DNA from: Sipunculus nudus
Taxonomy: Eukaryota; Annelida; Sipuncula; Golfingiida; Sipunculidae
NCBI GenBank assembly: GCA_026874595.1
Contig: CM049319.1
Location: 4,556,601 to 4,620,600 of the forward strand
Reading direction: 5' to 3'
DNA length: 64,000 nucleotides
Translations under genes and position numbers: made by a program
In this document: in pieces, positions 34,331 through 45,510 of the stretch
How positions within the stretch are numbered: the stretch's first letter is position 1
Layout: each line of letters opens with the position of its first letter
Notes under the pieces: model-generated
What the model saw: the letters and a program-made list of their open reading frames with translations, nothing else
Database searches by the model: none
Told to the model about the DNA's origin: nothing

Positions 34331-37300
34331 ATGCAATGTTTATGGGGCTTTTGTTATGAATTGTTATATACAATTTTTTTACATTTCACATGTGACACTA
34401 TTTCCCTAAAAGTTTTACTGGGATCTACTTTTAATTATAATAGTAGGTGCATCCTATAAGTCACTTTCCATATTTGCAGCAGATAAGTTACCTGAATAAG
34501 CCTGTACAAAGTGTTTTTGGTCAGTTCTGTGACTGTGAGGGTGTGAGTGTGTGTCTGTGTGCTGTGTACAGCCATCTGGACATTTTTTAGTTATATTTGC
34601 ACTGAAATGCAGTTGCAGCTAGAGTGAAATTATAACACTGTAGTGTTTATAAATTTTCCTCTATGTCTTGACTTTTTGAAAAGAATAACCCTTCAGGTTT
34701 TTCCAGAAGTATTGCATCCAGTGCACCCATACGACTTTGCACTCATTAACTGAAGAATTTATGGTAAACACTTACTTTATGTTATATTTATAGTACCAGT
34801 TACTACTGATGAGAATAGGCTGTGCAGGAATAGTATAACTTCTCCAAAAGTTGAAGGATTTTTACGAGTTTTCCTTAATTTGTAATGGTAAGTCTCTGTA
34901 AAAGAGGTTTGTTAAATAATAAATATTTAGGAAGTTCAGCCGGTTTGTAAATCATGAGTAAAGAAGTTGAAGAGAGGACTCACTACCAACAGATAATTTC
35001 CTTTAAAAAATAATCATTTAGGTATGACAAAGTATAGATCTTTGTCTATTAGCATTCAAAAGGATTAATGGGGTTATCTAGTGAGTAACCAAACATGAAG
35101 TCTTTATCTGGAGAATATCAGTTTTCCTCAATTCCATTTCAGCACAGTAGATATGCAGACTTTTTCTGCCAAGATATATTCTCTATTTCTCAACTGTGGT
35201 TTAAAGATTTTTTATAAGTTTTTATACAAGTTACCATTGCAAGGATGTCTTACCTATTTCTATCTAGTCACTATAAAAGTGGTTTCTAGTTCTTACAGTT
35301 ACAACAGATTGCCAACTCAAAAGGTTATAGAGGCACATCCCTACATTGATGAAAGTTGGCTGCTACGAAATTCTGTTCAAATCGAGAACACGAGTAGGGC
35401 ATTTATATGCTGATGAGTTAGCTAAATTTACCCTTTCACGTTATGGTTTAATTTTGTCAGTGTAGAACTGGGATAAGAGCAAGACAATGTGTGTCAATCA
35501 GATCACAGTCACATCACAGTCAGCATCAGTAGTCCTCACATGATCAAGTCCAATGGGTATTGTAGAACGAGATCTGACTCTCCCGGCTGAACACTGGGGA
35601 GGGGTAATTGTTGCCAATAGTGGTGGTAGGTAATCAAATAAGTACGATTACCCCTAATGAGATGCAAGGGAGAGCCGAGTGGAAGAACACATGCATACAA
35701 ACTGGACCTTATAGTCCTGCTGGAAACGATGGTTTAAGATTTACTGTGGTTTAAATACACATCAGCTTTTTGTATATTCTTGTACTTTTATAATTTCTGA
35801 AGAAGGAAACGTGTCTGGCCAGGGGAATTCATTTTTTATTTCAATACTTTTTGCAATTTATATTATTTGATACGACTTAATTCTTACAGGGAGATTTTGA
35901 GTATAGGTATAATTTCTTTTTTTTTTCATTCTCAGGTTCACTGATTTACATTTATACTGTTTATGAACTAACTCTAAGTAAAATAGTTGGTAGAAGCAAA
36001 GAGTACAGCAGTAAATAGGATGAAGGCTTTATGAGTGATGGGATCAAGAAAACTGATATACCTATGTTCATATGAATATAGCACATTCTAATTTACACTT
36101 AATAATAAAATACAATTAACTCTTTAAGTAAATCTGATGTAGTTTGTAGGTTTAAAATTAGGAAAATCCTGACAAAATACATTGATCTAAGTAGTATATT
36201 TCTACTGAAGTCCAACAAAATGAAAAACACATACAATTCATATTCCATTCTATTCCTCCTCTTGGTTTAGTTATAAGACGTCTGTGCACAGGAGATTCAA
36301 GCTCAAAGCTCATTCTGAATACTTAGTCACTTTCAATATTTAAAAAATCTCTGCTGATACATTCATAAGGTTTATTTCATCATAAATTCCTATGATCTAC
36401 CCAAAGCGGTCTTATCATACAATGTATATCACTTTTCTGAAGCCAAGACACCCATGGAAACCTGCGAGTTTCCAGGGTAATATATGGCATGTGAGTTTTT
36501 TTTGCGAATATATTGCAGTTTTATCTCTCCCAGAAAAAAGGCCATATGATCTAAATGAATCTTTCATGAGGTGTTTCTTTCCAGTATCTGCTTTTTACTT
36601 TGTTGACCAGGGAAACATGAAAATATTGACAGGAATACCATTTAGTTTAATCCTGGAAGCCAGATATACCATTACAGTTACAACAGTTGATGTTTTATGT
36701 GCCCCTGATATTAAAGATTTCATGATTTGTACTGATACTGATACTGATTAATCTGTTTTGTCTTCTTGGCTAATTCTTTTTCAGGGAAAGGAGGAGACAT
36801 TATTATATTTTTTACCGAGGCTGCAGTGATTTGTAGCCTATTTATCTGCAATTGTGACTTAATTTTGATGTTAGACACATGCAATGGTGCATTCTTTTCT
36901 CCATATGATGACTACATATAGGTTCTGAGATGTAGTCAGAATATTTGTAATATATTGTGACACATATGTTTATGTATATAAATTTTAAAATTAATGGTAT
37001 ACAATAGCCAGATAAAATTATGCTAGTCTATGTTCTGGCAGAAGCATCTAGCCACTCTATTCAGCTGTGAAGAATATATTTAATTGTTAAGTTCAGTATG
37101 ACACACTGGTCAAGAAAGATTATGGGTATAATTAAAAGGGTTTGGATATGCCTAAAAGGCAACACTGAAGAGAGAAGATGCTGGATATGTTAAGATGATA
37201 ATATTGAAGTTAGCAGAAGAGTGGGTAGTATCTGCTTGGAACTACCACTTAATCATCTTAAAACTACAAAACCTACAAAACCTACTTAAATACTTAACTG

Positions 37301-39262
37301 ACCTTTCAATCGCTGTCCTTTTAATTATAATTAAGCTTTGGAAAACAGCTGTTTGAATAGTACTGAATGGCTTACATGCTTCAACAACTGGTAACAGACC
37401 AGCTAACACATCTTTCTGGTAACTCCATTTTTATACTCTGATTTTCATCCATGTTTTTAATGCTATTCATGTAGAATATAATCAAGGGTTTCCTCCACAA
37501 CAAGTCCAGTTCAAACCTTCCAACAACTGTCACCGTCATCAAGGAGAAAAAGGAAAAGGGAAGGTTTGTATCAGGTGGTTTAGTTAAACTAGTTAGGAAA
37601 TACTGATCTACTCTTACCTTTGCAGATCACTCATAATAACAGGGGCCAGTTTATTTCTTTGACTGATAATAATCAGGTACCTGTTTGTCAAGTTAGATTT
37701 GGGTCCACACCTGATCACTGAATTTTTTCTGCTATGACTACCACCTGCTGTGGCTGTGATTAATTTGACAGAATATAAGATAAAAACTGTATTACAAAGT
37801 ACAATTATTCTGCTTATCATTTCACAAAATGTAACAAAAATGTCATACTTCCAACAGTTTAAATTTAAATATGTTAATGATACAGCACTAGCCAATCAGA
37901 AATGTCAGTCAGCATAAGGTTTAAGCTTGGCTCAAGAACCACTTTTCTTAAAAATGCATAATATTAATTCTATGTTCAAGATGTCAGAATTAGTTATGTG
38001 TATTCTATGTTCAAGGAACCAAAAAGTAAATAATTTCATTGAAATTGATCCAAAATGTCCAGGTATCTTTTTCACACTCAAACACAAGTGCATGTTGACA
38101 AACAGGCAAATTATTAAAACAGTGCCATTGTCCAAGTTTGTTTGGGAGGGTCATAATTTTAAGTCATCTGGTTTTACACAAAACAAAACTTTAAATGGAT
38201 GGAGGTTTGGAGAAGCAAGGAATTACTTTTGATCATCCTTCTGTTCTTCTTTCACTCCCTTGCTCCCCTAAAACTGGCCAGCCCTGAGACCAATCAATGG
38301 TAATGTCTACAGATCCACTGATGTACGAAGCAGAACAGGCATAGACATGATATGAGGAAGACTGGTTGTGCTACATGAAGTAAGAAGCAATTGTCAGCCT
38401 CTTGAGGCATGACAAAAATGATGTTAGCCATATTATCCTGTCAGGACAAAGAGAACCACACTTTATTAGTCTGCAGGTGATGCTATTCATACCAGGGATC
38501 CATGAATAAATCTACTGATCAATGATATAACGCCTGTATATAAGGCCACTAAAAAAATTTTTGTTCTGCAGACTCTTGGAACAAAAATATGGTGCGAATG
38601 GGCATCTATTTTATTTATTTTTATTTTTACTGGTCCAGACTGAATATGTGGCTTTATGACAGCTTGCCTAGAAAATAAAAATATTTGCTCCAGTTCTTGA
38701 AAATGTCTATGATCAACAAAAAAAGTAGTCTATTTTTCAAACCTTTCAGAATTGCACAAATTAGCAACATTACCAAAGACCAACATTACCTGTTCATTTG
38801 CAAAAAAAAAAAAAAAAAAATCCAAAAAAAAACTGCAGTGAAAATTAAATGTAGAACAATTTTTGTCCAATGTATGGCCTAAGGGAGGCATCTGAAGCCT
38901 GGCTTTGAGGAGAATAGCTGATACCAGTTTTGAGTGGTTATGAGTGCATAGGGGTTCTGGATGCCATAATATTCTGTCAGAGTGCTTGGATATGACCATC
39001 AAGCATGACTATGTGTGACCTCTTCATCTCCACCAGGTTGTTGAGAAACAGACCTAATTGATGAGATCTCTCTTGAACTTGTCACCCTTTTATGACATCT
39101 GTCAACTGAGGCCAGAATAGAAATCAGTATTTGGCCCTAGAAGAGGAAAACATATTACAAGGTTGCCAAGGGCTAGCTCTACTAAATCAGTCAAATTCAT
39201 GCTGGATTGTAATATACTCAATTTGTAAGCAAAATCAAAATGGGCCAATGTTGGCCAAAAAA
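34331..39262. other. Low-copy region, one candidate exon on minus strand
   Basis: AT-rich, with no full repeat recognised apart from the phrase near 34418 noted above. It has a poly-A tract at 38802-38820. A frame of 119 codons at 36392-36751 and one of 101 codons at 37927-38232 have no recognisable motif or paired splice sites. The candidate exon at 37618-37747 is listed separately. Confidence 0.4.
37618..37747 (-). CDS. Candidate internal exon, minus strand
   Basis: On the minus strand a pyrimidine-containing tract (TTTTTATCTTATATTCTGTC) leads to a tandem acceptor series, CACAG/CCACAG/CAG, giving possible starts at 37753, 37747 or 37744. The open frame reads GGSHSRKNSVIRCGPKSNLT and then NRYLIIISQRNKLAPVIMSD, ending LQ and two bases before a strong donor, AAAG|GTAAGAG (37617 downward). 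It enters in phase 1 and leaves in phase 2. The composition is that of an ordinary soluble protein. The family is not recognised. It lies opposite to the plus-strand candidate exons, so it would be a separate gene. Confidence 0.3.
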
Positions 39263-39750
39263 CAAGTGACCCCTGGGTCATGATGTTCAGCGGACAAGCA
39301 TGAGTTATAAAAAAACTGGGCTAAAATTCACAACTTTAAGTTACATTTTCCAAGAACTTCTCTGTCACTTTTGGTCAAACATTGTGGGCTAAAAAAAATA
39401 TAAATGTCTGATTAAAGCTCAAATATATTATTGCCTCAGGCAAAACATATGACTGATCAGTTTATAGGATCTTATACTTTGATATGACTGTAATCTGTCA
39501 GTCTGAAATAACCTTAACTATGCCAAAATGAACAAAATGTTTTGGATTGCAAGACTGATTTCATAGAGTGGAAAAAGCTAAGTTCCATGGCAACCAGTAA
39601 ATACATTATTAGGAAACTGATGCTTGCTTAAGTGTGAATTTGTACACTTAGAGGGATTACCATCATTATATTTTACACAAATGTAAAAAAAAAATAATTT
39701 AGTCCCTTATTAATTATTTAGGAAACCCAATGTGTTCACCTCTGATATAA
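39263..39750 (+). mobile_element. Family 1b 5' fragment
   Basis: The 5' end CAAGTGACCCCTGGGTCATG with TGTTCAGCGGAC is recognisable, but no body units or 3' end of the family follow before the family 3 element at 39751. It is probably truncated or strongly diverged. Confidence 0.5.
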
Positions 39751-40732
39751 CTAGAATATCAGCAGAAGCTGACAAAAGCCCTCAGCCAAAAGAACAGTGT
39801 TTAAAGGTGGTAACAGTAACAAACTTGTACTAAATATATGTATATATGTACCATGATTCATAACAATCCACCAAATGCTTCCTGAAAAATATGCTTCTAA
39901 GTTTTATTCTATTTTAAGCTCTGTGACCTTGAAAAGTAGGTCAAGGTCACCCATCTTCGAACTTGACCGAGATTTTGTCGATATACATCTTCACCAAAGA
40001 AACAAAATTCCTATTGTGAATCCTTTAAGAGATATCCTGCTCACAAGGCCAAAGTTGAAAAATCCAAGAAAAATTCATTAAAAATCAGAAATTGTAGGTG
40101 GCACCCCAAAACTTGTGCAGCAGTTACAGACCATCAGTCCCTATGATCATATTAAGTATTGTGAAAATCCACCCAATGGTTCCTGAGAAATAAGCTTCTA
40201 AATATTTTTCTATAATCAGCTCTTAAACGTTGAAAAATAGGTCAAGGTCACCCATCTTCAAACTTTACTGAGATTTTGTCAATATACATCTTCACCGAAA
40301 AAATAAAATTCCCACGGTGAATCCTTTTAGAGATATCCCGCTCACAAGCCCAAAAGTTGAAAAATCCGATAAAAATTCATTAAAAATCAGAAATTGTAGG
40401 TGGCGCCACCAAACTTGTGTAGCAGGTACAGACTATCAGTCCCAATAATCATAGTAAGTTTTGTGAAAATCCACCAAATTGTTCTTGAGTAATAAGCATC
40501 TAAGTGTTTTTCTAAAATCAGCTCTAAAATGTAGAAAAATAGGTCAAGGTCACCCATCTTCGAACCTGACTGAGATTTTGTCGATATACATCTTTACCGA
40601 GGAAATAAAATTCTGACGGTGAATCCTTGTCCAGATATCCCGCTCACAAGGTAAAAGTTAACGGACGCCAGACGGACGGACGGACAGCTTGGGTGACGAC
40701 AATAGCCCATCAGCCTGAGGGCTGAGGGCTAA
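39751..40732 (+). mobile_element. Family 3 element
   Basis: It starts CTAGAATATCAGCAGAAG, with AGCCCTCAGCC at 39777-39787, and ends GGCTGAGGGCTAA (inner repeat 40720-40730). Three tandem core units of about 300 bp carry AGGTCAAGGTCACCCATCTT and AAATTCATTAAAAATCAG. A perfect GGTGGCGCCACC is at 40399-40410. An ACGG microsatellite at about 40668-40686 precedes a 3' hairpin: AGCCCATCAGCC (40704-40715) pairs with GGCTGAGGGCT (40720-40730) around TGAG, with one bulged A. No protein is encoded. Confidence 0.8.
39924..39949. promoter_or_regulatory. Everted ERR/SF-1-type half sites
   Basis: Same 26-bp TGACCTTGA/TCAAGGTCA arrangement as at 10275. In the next two core units (about 40240 and 40540) only the AGGTCAAGGTCA half is kept, while the left half has decayed. 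Confidence 0.45.
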
Positions 40733-40867
40733 AAAGTGTTAAGTTCACTAAAAAAATATTATATATAATATTATATATAATATAACAATATTATATATAA
40801 AACCATACTGACAAATAAATTAATACACATAGAAAATATTAATTAGAATTTTTCTGGCCAAATGCTG

Positions 40868-41098
40868 CAAGAATAATATCAAGAATGACTAATCAGAATA
40901 ATATCAAAACTGACCAATCAGAAAAATATAAAGAATGAACAATCAGAATAATATAAAGAATGAACAATCAGAATAAAATCAAGAATGAACAATCAGAATA
41001 ATATCAAGACTGAACAATCAGAATAATATCAAGACTGAACAATCAGAATATTATCAAGACTGACCAATCAGAATAATATAAAGATTGACCAATTAGAA
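40868..41098 (+). repeat. 25-bp tandem array with CCAAT motifs
   Basis: About nine units of AATCAGAATAATATCAAGAC + TGAAC or TGACC. Where the unit ends TGACC, the junction makes GACCAATCAG, a CCAAT box. The array continues at 42996 after the LTR-like insertion. An AT-rich palindromic stretch (40752-40802) precedes it. Confidence 0.9.
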
Positions 41099-42991
41099 TG
41101 TGACAGGACAACAGTGTATCTTGTCAGTTGTCATGTCAGATATTGTCTGTAACGCGGAGACCGCGACTTGCGATGTATCGTTCTCAAGACCGAGAGGGAG
41201 CGACATCTGTGGCCCAGTGTGGAACTATATTGCTCCTATGTAGGATTATGTGACTAGACAACTTTGCACACAAGACCAGGAATATGGCCGTCACAGAGGT
41301 TTGTGTGTCAAGCCGATGGGATATTGCCTGTTACAGGCTGATGAATGACTTGTCAACGCTTCTTAATGTTCTGTGCATCACTGAGACCTTATTTTATGAT
41401 CAGCCTAGGTTTGTACTATATTTATTGTGTTTATGTTTAATTCCATCGAGGATGGGAGGCCGGTTTAGATTTATCAATGAACGCTGATGTCAGAATTTGT
41501 CTTCACCAGCTTAATGCGCAGTTTACAGTAACCTGGCCTGGGAACACATTTATTTTTAGCTCAGCTGACTGTAAGTCATCTGAGCTATAGCGATCACTCT
41601 TTGTCCGTCGTCCGTCTGTCTAGCTGTGAGTCTGTCTGTCAGTTAACCAGGCACAAATCGTAACTGCTGGACCTAGAATCTTGTAACTTGACATTCTGAG
41701 AGGTCCATGAAAAATCTCCTTGGAAACCAGAAATTGGGTCTCTGATACCCATATCCTTCAAGCTATGGGGCCCCAAAGTACCCTCCAGAATAGTCAAAAA
41801 TTTCATACAAAAACTTCAATATCTCATTAACTACATCACTGATGGTCATGATTTTTGGCATACATATTGATCATGAGATGTTCCATCAGTTCCTGCAGAC
41901 TTGTGGCGCCATCTGTATTTTTCAATTTTTTTACGAATAGTTTTCTCTATTTTTGAGATATATAAATACACACACAATCTTGGCCTGTTGGTTAATCTGT
42001 TTCATGCTTGCATGGCTGAATGGGTATATACTACCATTCAGATGATAAAATTTCCTTTTGCGAATCTCTTCCCAGTCAGCTGAGCCTCATGACCCATGAC
42101 TCACTTGTTGTATTTATTATCACATGATATGCTAATTGTCTTATTTTGTCCATCATTCATGTTGATACAGAGTGTCAGTACATTAAAGATGTAACTTTTC
42201 GTAATAATGATATTCGTTAGTTGAAACACTCGTTTCAATTTGTAACCCGTGTTACGTGATACATGCGTGATTGAGTGGCAGTTAAAGCTGAGCTCTATTT
42301 TTCATTAACAAGGTGTTGAATTTTTGACAGGATTGTAGCAGTACTGTGTATGATTAAACATTATGACTGTTGAGAGTGGTCACATTCAATTTATGTATGG
42401 TATTTACTAAAGTAGGTTTGTATATAATGTTATTGTCAGACATAAATAACATATGGCTATGGATATGGATACAGCAGAATAATGTGTTTAGTGCATTTTA
42501 CCTTGTCTGTTTACTTTGAAATACGTTATGTAAGTAACCTTGACCTACTTTTGACCTACTTATGGTGATACAAAGTTCATGTAATTCTGAGATACGTATA
42601 TTCTTTATTGCAAATTTTATGTGGCTTAGTGGTGAAGCATATATGCAGGAGTTTCCACATAAATACCTTATATGAGAGACATCTAATGTCCATGTCCAAT
42701 GAAGATTGGTGTATAAGTGTTTAAGCTACATGTGTAATGCTACTGATTATTGTTATTTTGTTTAAGTTTTCTATGCGGGCAACTTATACCATGTTATTTT
42801 TTGTGTATTTATACAGGTACCAGTCACCATTTTTTCTATGTGTTACAACCAAACTTTTCTACATATGTATTTGTGAACTGTCAACCACTGTATGGACACA
42901 TATTGTGCACTACTGTTAGTTGGGAGAATAAAAAGTGTTTTCCCGGCAGCATGGATCCCCATTTGTTTGTTGTCGACCGTACCCTGTCACA
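41099..42991. mobile_element. LTR-like element inserted in the 25-bp array
   Basis: It begins TGTGACAGG and ends CCTGTCACA, a perfect 9-bp inverted repeat with TG...CA ends. AGAA stands outside both ends (41095-41098 and 42992-42995). Deleting the element plus one AGAA joins GATTGACCAATTAGAA to TATCATCAAGATTGACC and restores exactly the 25-bp period. Net of the nested family 1b copy it is about 1340 bp. An AATAAA-like signal near 42927 would suit a solo LTR on the plus strand. No gag or pol frame is seen, so a TIR transposon remains an alternative. Confidence 0.7.
41556..42107 (-). mobile_element. Family 1b element, short, inverted
   Basis: Read on the minus strand it starts CAAGTGAGTCATGGGTCATG and ends in the family 1 hairpin, CTAA. 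On the plus strand this appears as TTAGCTCAGCTGACTG at 41556 and CATGACTCACTTG at 42095-42107. The inverted microsatellite (GTCCGTCGTCCGTCTGTC) is near 41600. At 552 bp it has a single core unit and is close to a minimal copy. Confidence 0.85.
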
Positions 42992-42995
42992 AGAA

Positions 42996-45348
42996 TATCA
43001 TCAAGATTGACCATTAAGTATAAAATTGATCAATACAGACCAATGAGTGCTGACATTGAGAAGCATGTCGACACAACTTCATATTCTGAAGGGTTGTCCA
43101 GAATGCAACCAGTTAACCTAGTTTAATGTGGTAATGGACACCAAATGACTAGCCTGCTAATGCTGTGGCTGGGACTTTGTGAGAATCTTTCCCTCAGTGA
43201 ATAAAAGGTTCCACTTTATCAGCAGTGATGCTACAAAAGCATGGTGTTTTCACTACCAGAAGAACAAGCCAGAGATAAAGTGAACTGGCAGACGATGTGA
43301 GCTCATGTCAACTCAGGGCATGATACCATGAATAACAAACAAGACCCAATTCATTCCAGGAACAATCGCTGCCAATAAACAGACATCTCCCTCACTGGTT
43401 CACACTTGAACTGATTCAGTGTTCAGTTCTGTTGTAACCAGACAAGACAGAAAATAAATAGCTTGTGTCAGCAACTTCATATAGTATAATGGCATCCAAA
43501 CACGAGGGCTAACCGTAGTTAAACAAAAGTGGTCCAGAGAAGCTGCATGGTTATTGTATCCACCTTTAGTGCCACACGTATCCCATCTATGTTTTATTTA
43601 ATACTCAACAGAGTTCAAGTAAAAATTGTCTTAAATTATCTCTAACTGGTGTGGTAGCTTAAACTGAAAACACATATATACTATAAAGAAACTTTTCCCT
43701 GTACAACAGATTTTCATTCAACTTAGAAATATACATAATATTCTAACTCTTTTAAGCAGATTTAGTAAAAAGTACATTAAAAATTTCCAGGTAAAAGTAA
43801 AAGTTTATGTGCAATTTTATATCATAATAAAGCCACCTATGTTGAAAAGGCTTAGAAAAGGATCTTTGGAAAAAGCATGTAAAAGACAATGTCAAAGAGT
43901 AGTCTTATAACTGGATGTCACATCATCAGTGAAACTCATAAAATTTGTAAAATCAAAATAATTAAAAGACTGTTTTAACAAATCAGCCCTTAATTGTGGC
44001 AAACTTCCAATATTTCTGAGATGACAATTCTGTTAACAAGAGTTCCTTGAACTTTAACCCTACTGTGGGGGAGTTGGTTTCAGGTCAAATCAATAGCATT
44101 TAGTAATTCTGCCTGAGAGCTTTTCATCAAGTAGTGACATCTATTGGCAGATACTGTAATCTCAACTGATTATCTGTATGAATAACGTGCTCGTAGAAAT
44201 AATTCACTGTGAAGCACATAATAGCTGTTTTTCTTACTGCTGGTACACAATTTATTTCATATTGTGTATATTTACCATTAAGCATAATTTTGGTTATATA
44301 ATTTTTTCTTCTGCTTCAAGGTAATTCCACATAAAGATTTGCCATATTTCATCAATGTTGTAGATAAAATTAGAATTTGAAATTTTTTTGCAATCTGCAT
44401 TCTAGAAACACAATCCACAAAGTTTTTCTTTTTCTATCTTACATAAATTACATTATCAATAAAAAACAACAAAAAAAATCCTGGTTTACCAGGTATTTCC
44501 AACTTCATTTCCAATTTTTAATCCTATGAGAAAATTTCATAACTGCAGAAAAATCAAGATTTGCTGAAACTTTTATGAGTTATATTAAATTCATTTAAAA
44601 CTAAAGGATATAAGTACCTTTTTTCTCAAATTTATGGTAATACCTTTCTCAAAATGTTAACTGGCAAAATCCTTGATTCTAAAACATGTCAATTAGAGTT
44701 CACAAATATAACCAGATATGTAAATGTTTTACCTCCATACAACTCCCTGTGGTTTACAAAATTTATGCATATATTATATGTTATTTCAAGAAATTATGAA
44801 TATTCTTTCCCTGTTGTAACTTTAAAATGATCAATTAAAAAAGATAAAATTCTTCAACAATTCTGTGTAAAGATAAATTTATACAACAATTGATAAAAGA
44901 AATATCTTGCAGAAACAAAAATCTGATACATGTTATCTTACAACAAAATGCTTGTGATTCACTTCTAAAAATAGTACAGAATATGGTCGCCAGATGGCAG
45001 TCACTGACATACGAATGCCATTCATGTAATTTGTGTGCTTGCTTCCACATCCAAACATGAGCAGATGACAGGGAGCACAACCTTTGCACAAACCAAGAAA
45101 TTTTGTTTCAAAAAAGAACCTAAAATTTACAATAGGAGACATACAATAATGTCTGGACTGTATGTATAATTAAGTCTGAATGAACTTTATTTCAACAAAA
45201 AAAAAATTAAATAAAGAAGCAGTTAAATCCTTTTTCAAATGACCCAATTATGTTAAAGTAATTATATTTCAGCAAAAAATACCTTAAGCAACATCCTTTG
45301 AGCGAAGAAATTATCGAGCATCATTTACTCTTGTTTTATATCTAACAG
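42996..45348. other. End of 25-bp array, then low-copy DNA
   Basis: One more unit (TATCATCAAGATTGACC) and a decayed one run to about 43050. After that no repeat is recognised. A short open stretch at 43161-43283 is noted under rejected items. The sequence is AT-rich. Confidence 0.4.
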
Positions 45349-45510
45349 GACAGTGATGTTGTCCAAAGAGCATTCAAATCCAGACGAATTAGCTCAAGAT
45401 TATATCAAGAAGGGCACTTGGGAGGAACCAGCTTGTTATCTATACTGTTGTCACAAAGGCCAGAGCTGTTTAATTATTTGGTTTACAAACATTTTTGACA
45501 AAAGTGATAG
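45349..45510 (+). CDS. Candidate internal exon (best coding candidate)
   Basis: TCTTGTTTTATATCTAACAG is a good acceptor and GATAG|GTAAGAG a near-perfect donor. The 162 bases between them are fully open in the frame that skips the first base: TVMLSKEHSNPDELAQDYIK, then KGTWEEPACYLYCCHKGQSC, then LIIWFTNIFDKSD plus two bases. Both boundaries are phase 2. The composition is protein-like, with a Cys cluster (CYLYCCHKGQSC) and an aromatic, hydrophobic end. In the first frame the same bases are open for 49 codons (DSDVVQRAFKSRRISSRLYQ at the start) and then stop, so a last-exon reading cannot be excluded. The family is not recognised. Confidence 0.38.

Noticed and set aside
43161-43283. 40-codon frame with a strong acceptor in the middle (TCTTTCCCTCAG at about 43197)
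   Set aside because: The peptide looks plausible, but the acceptor phase has no matching partner and the length is within chance.
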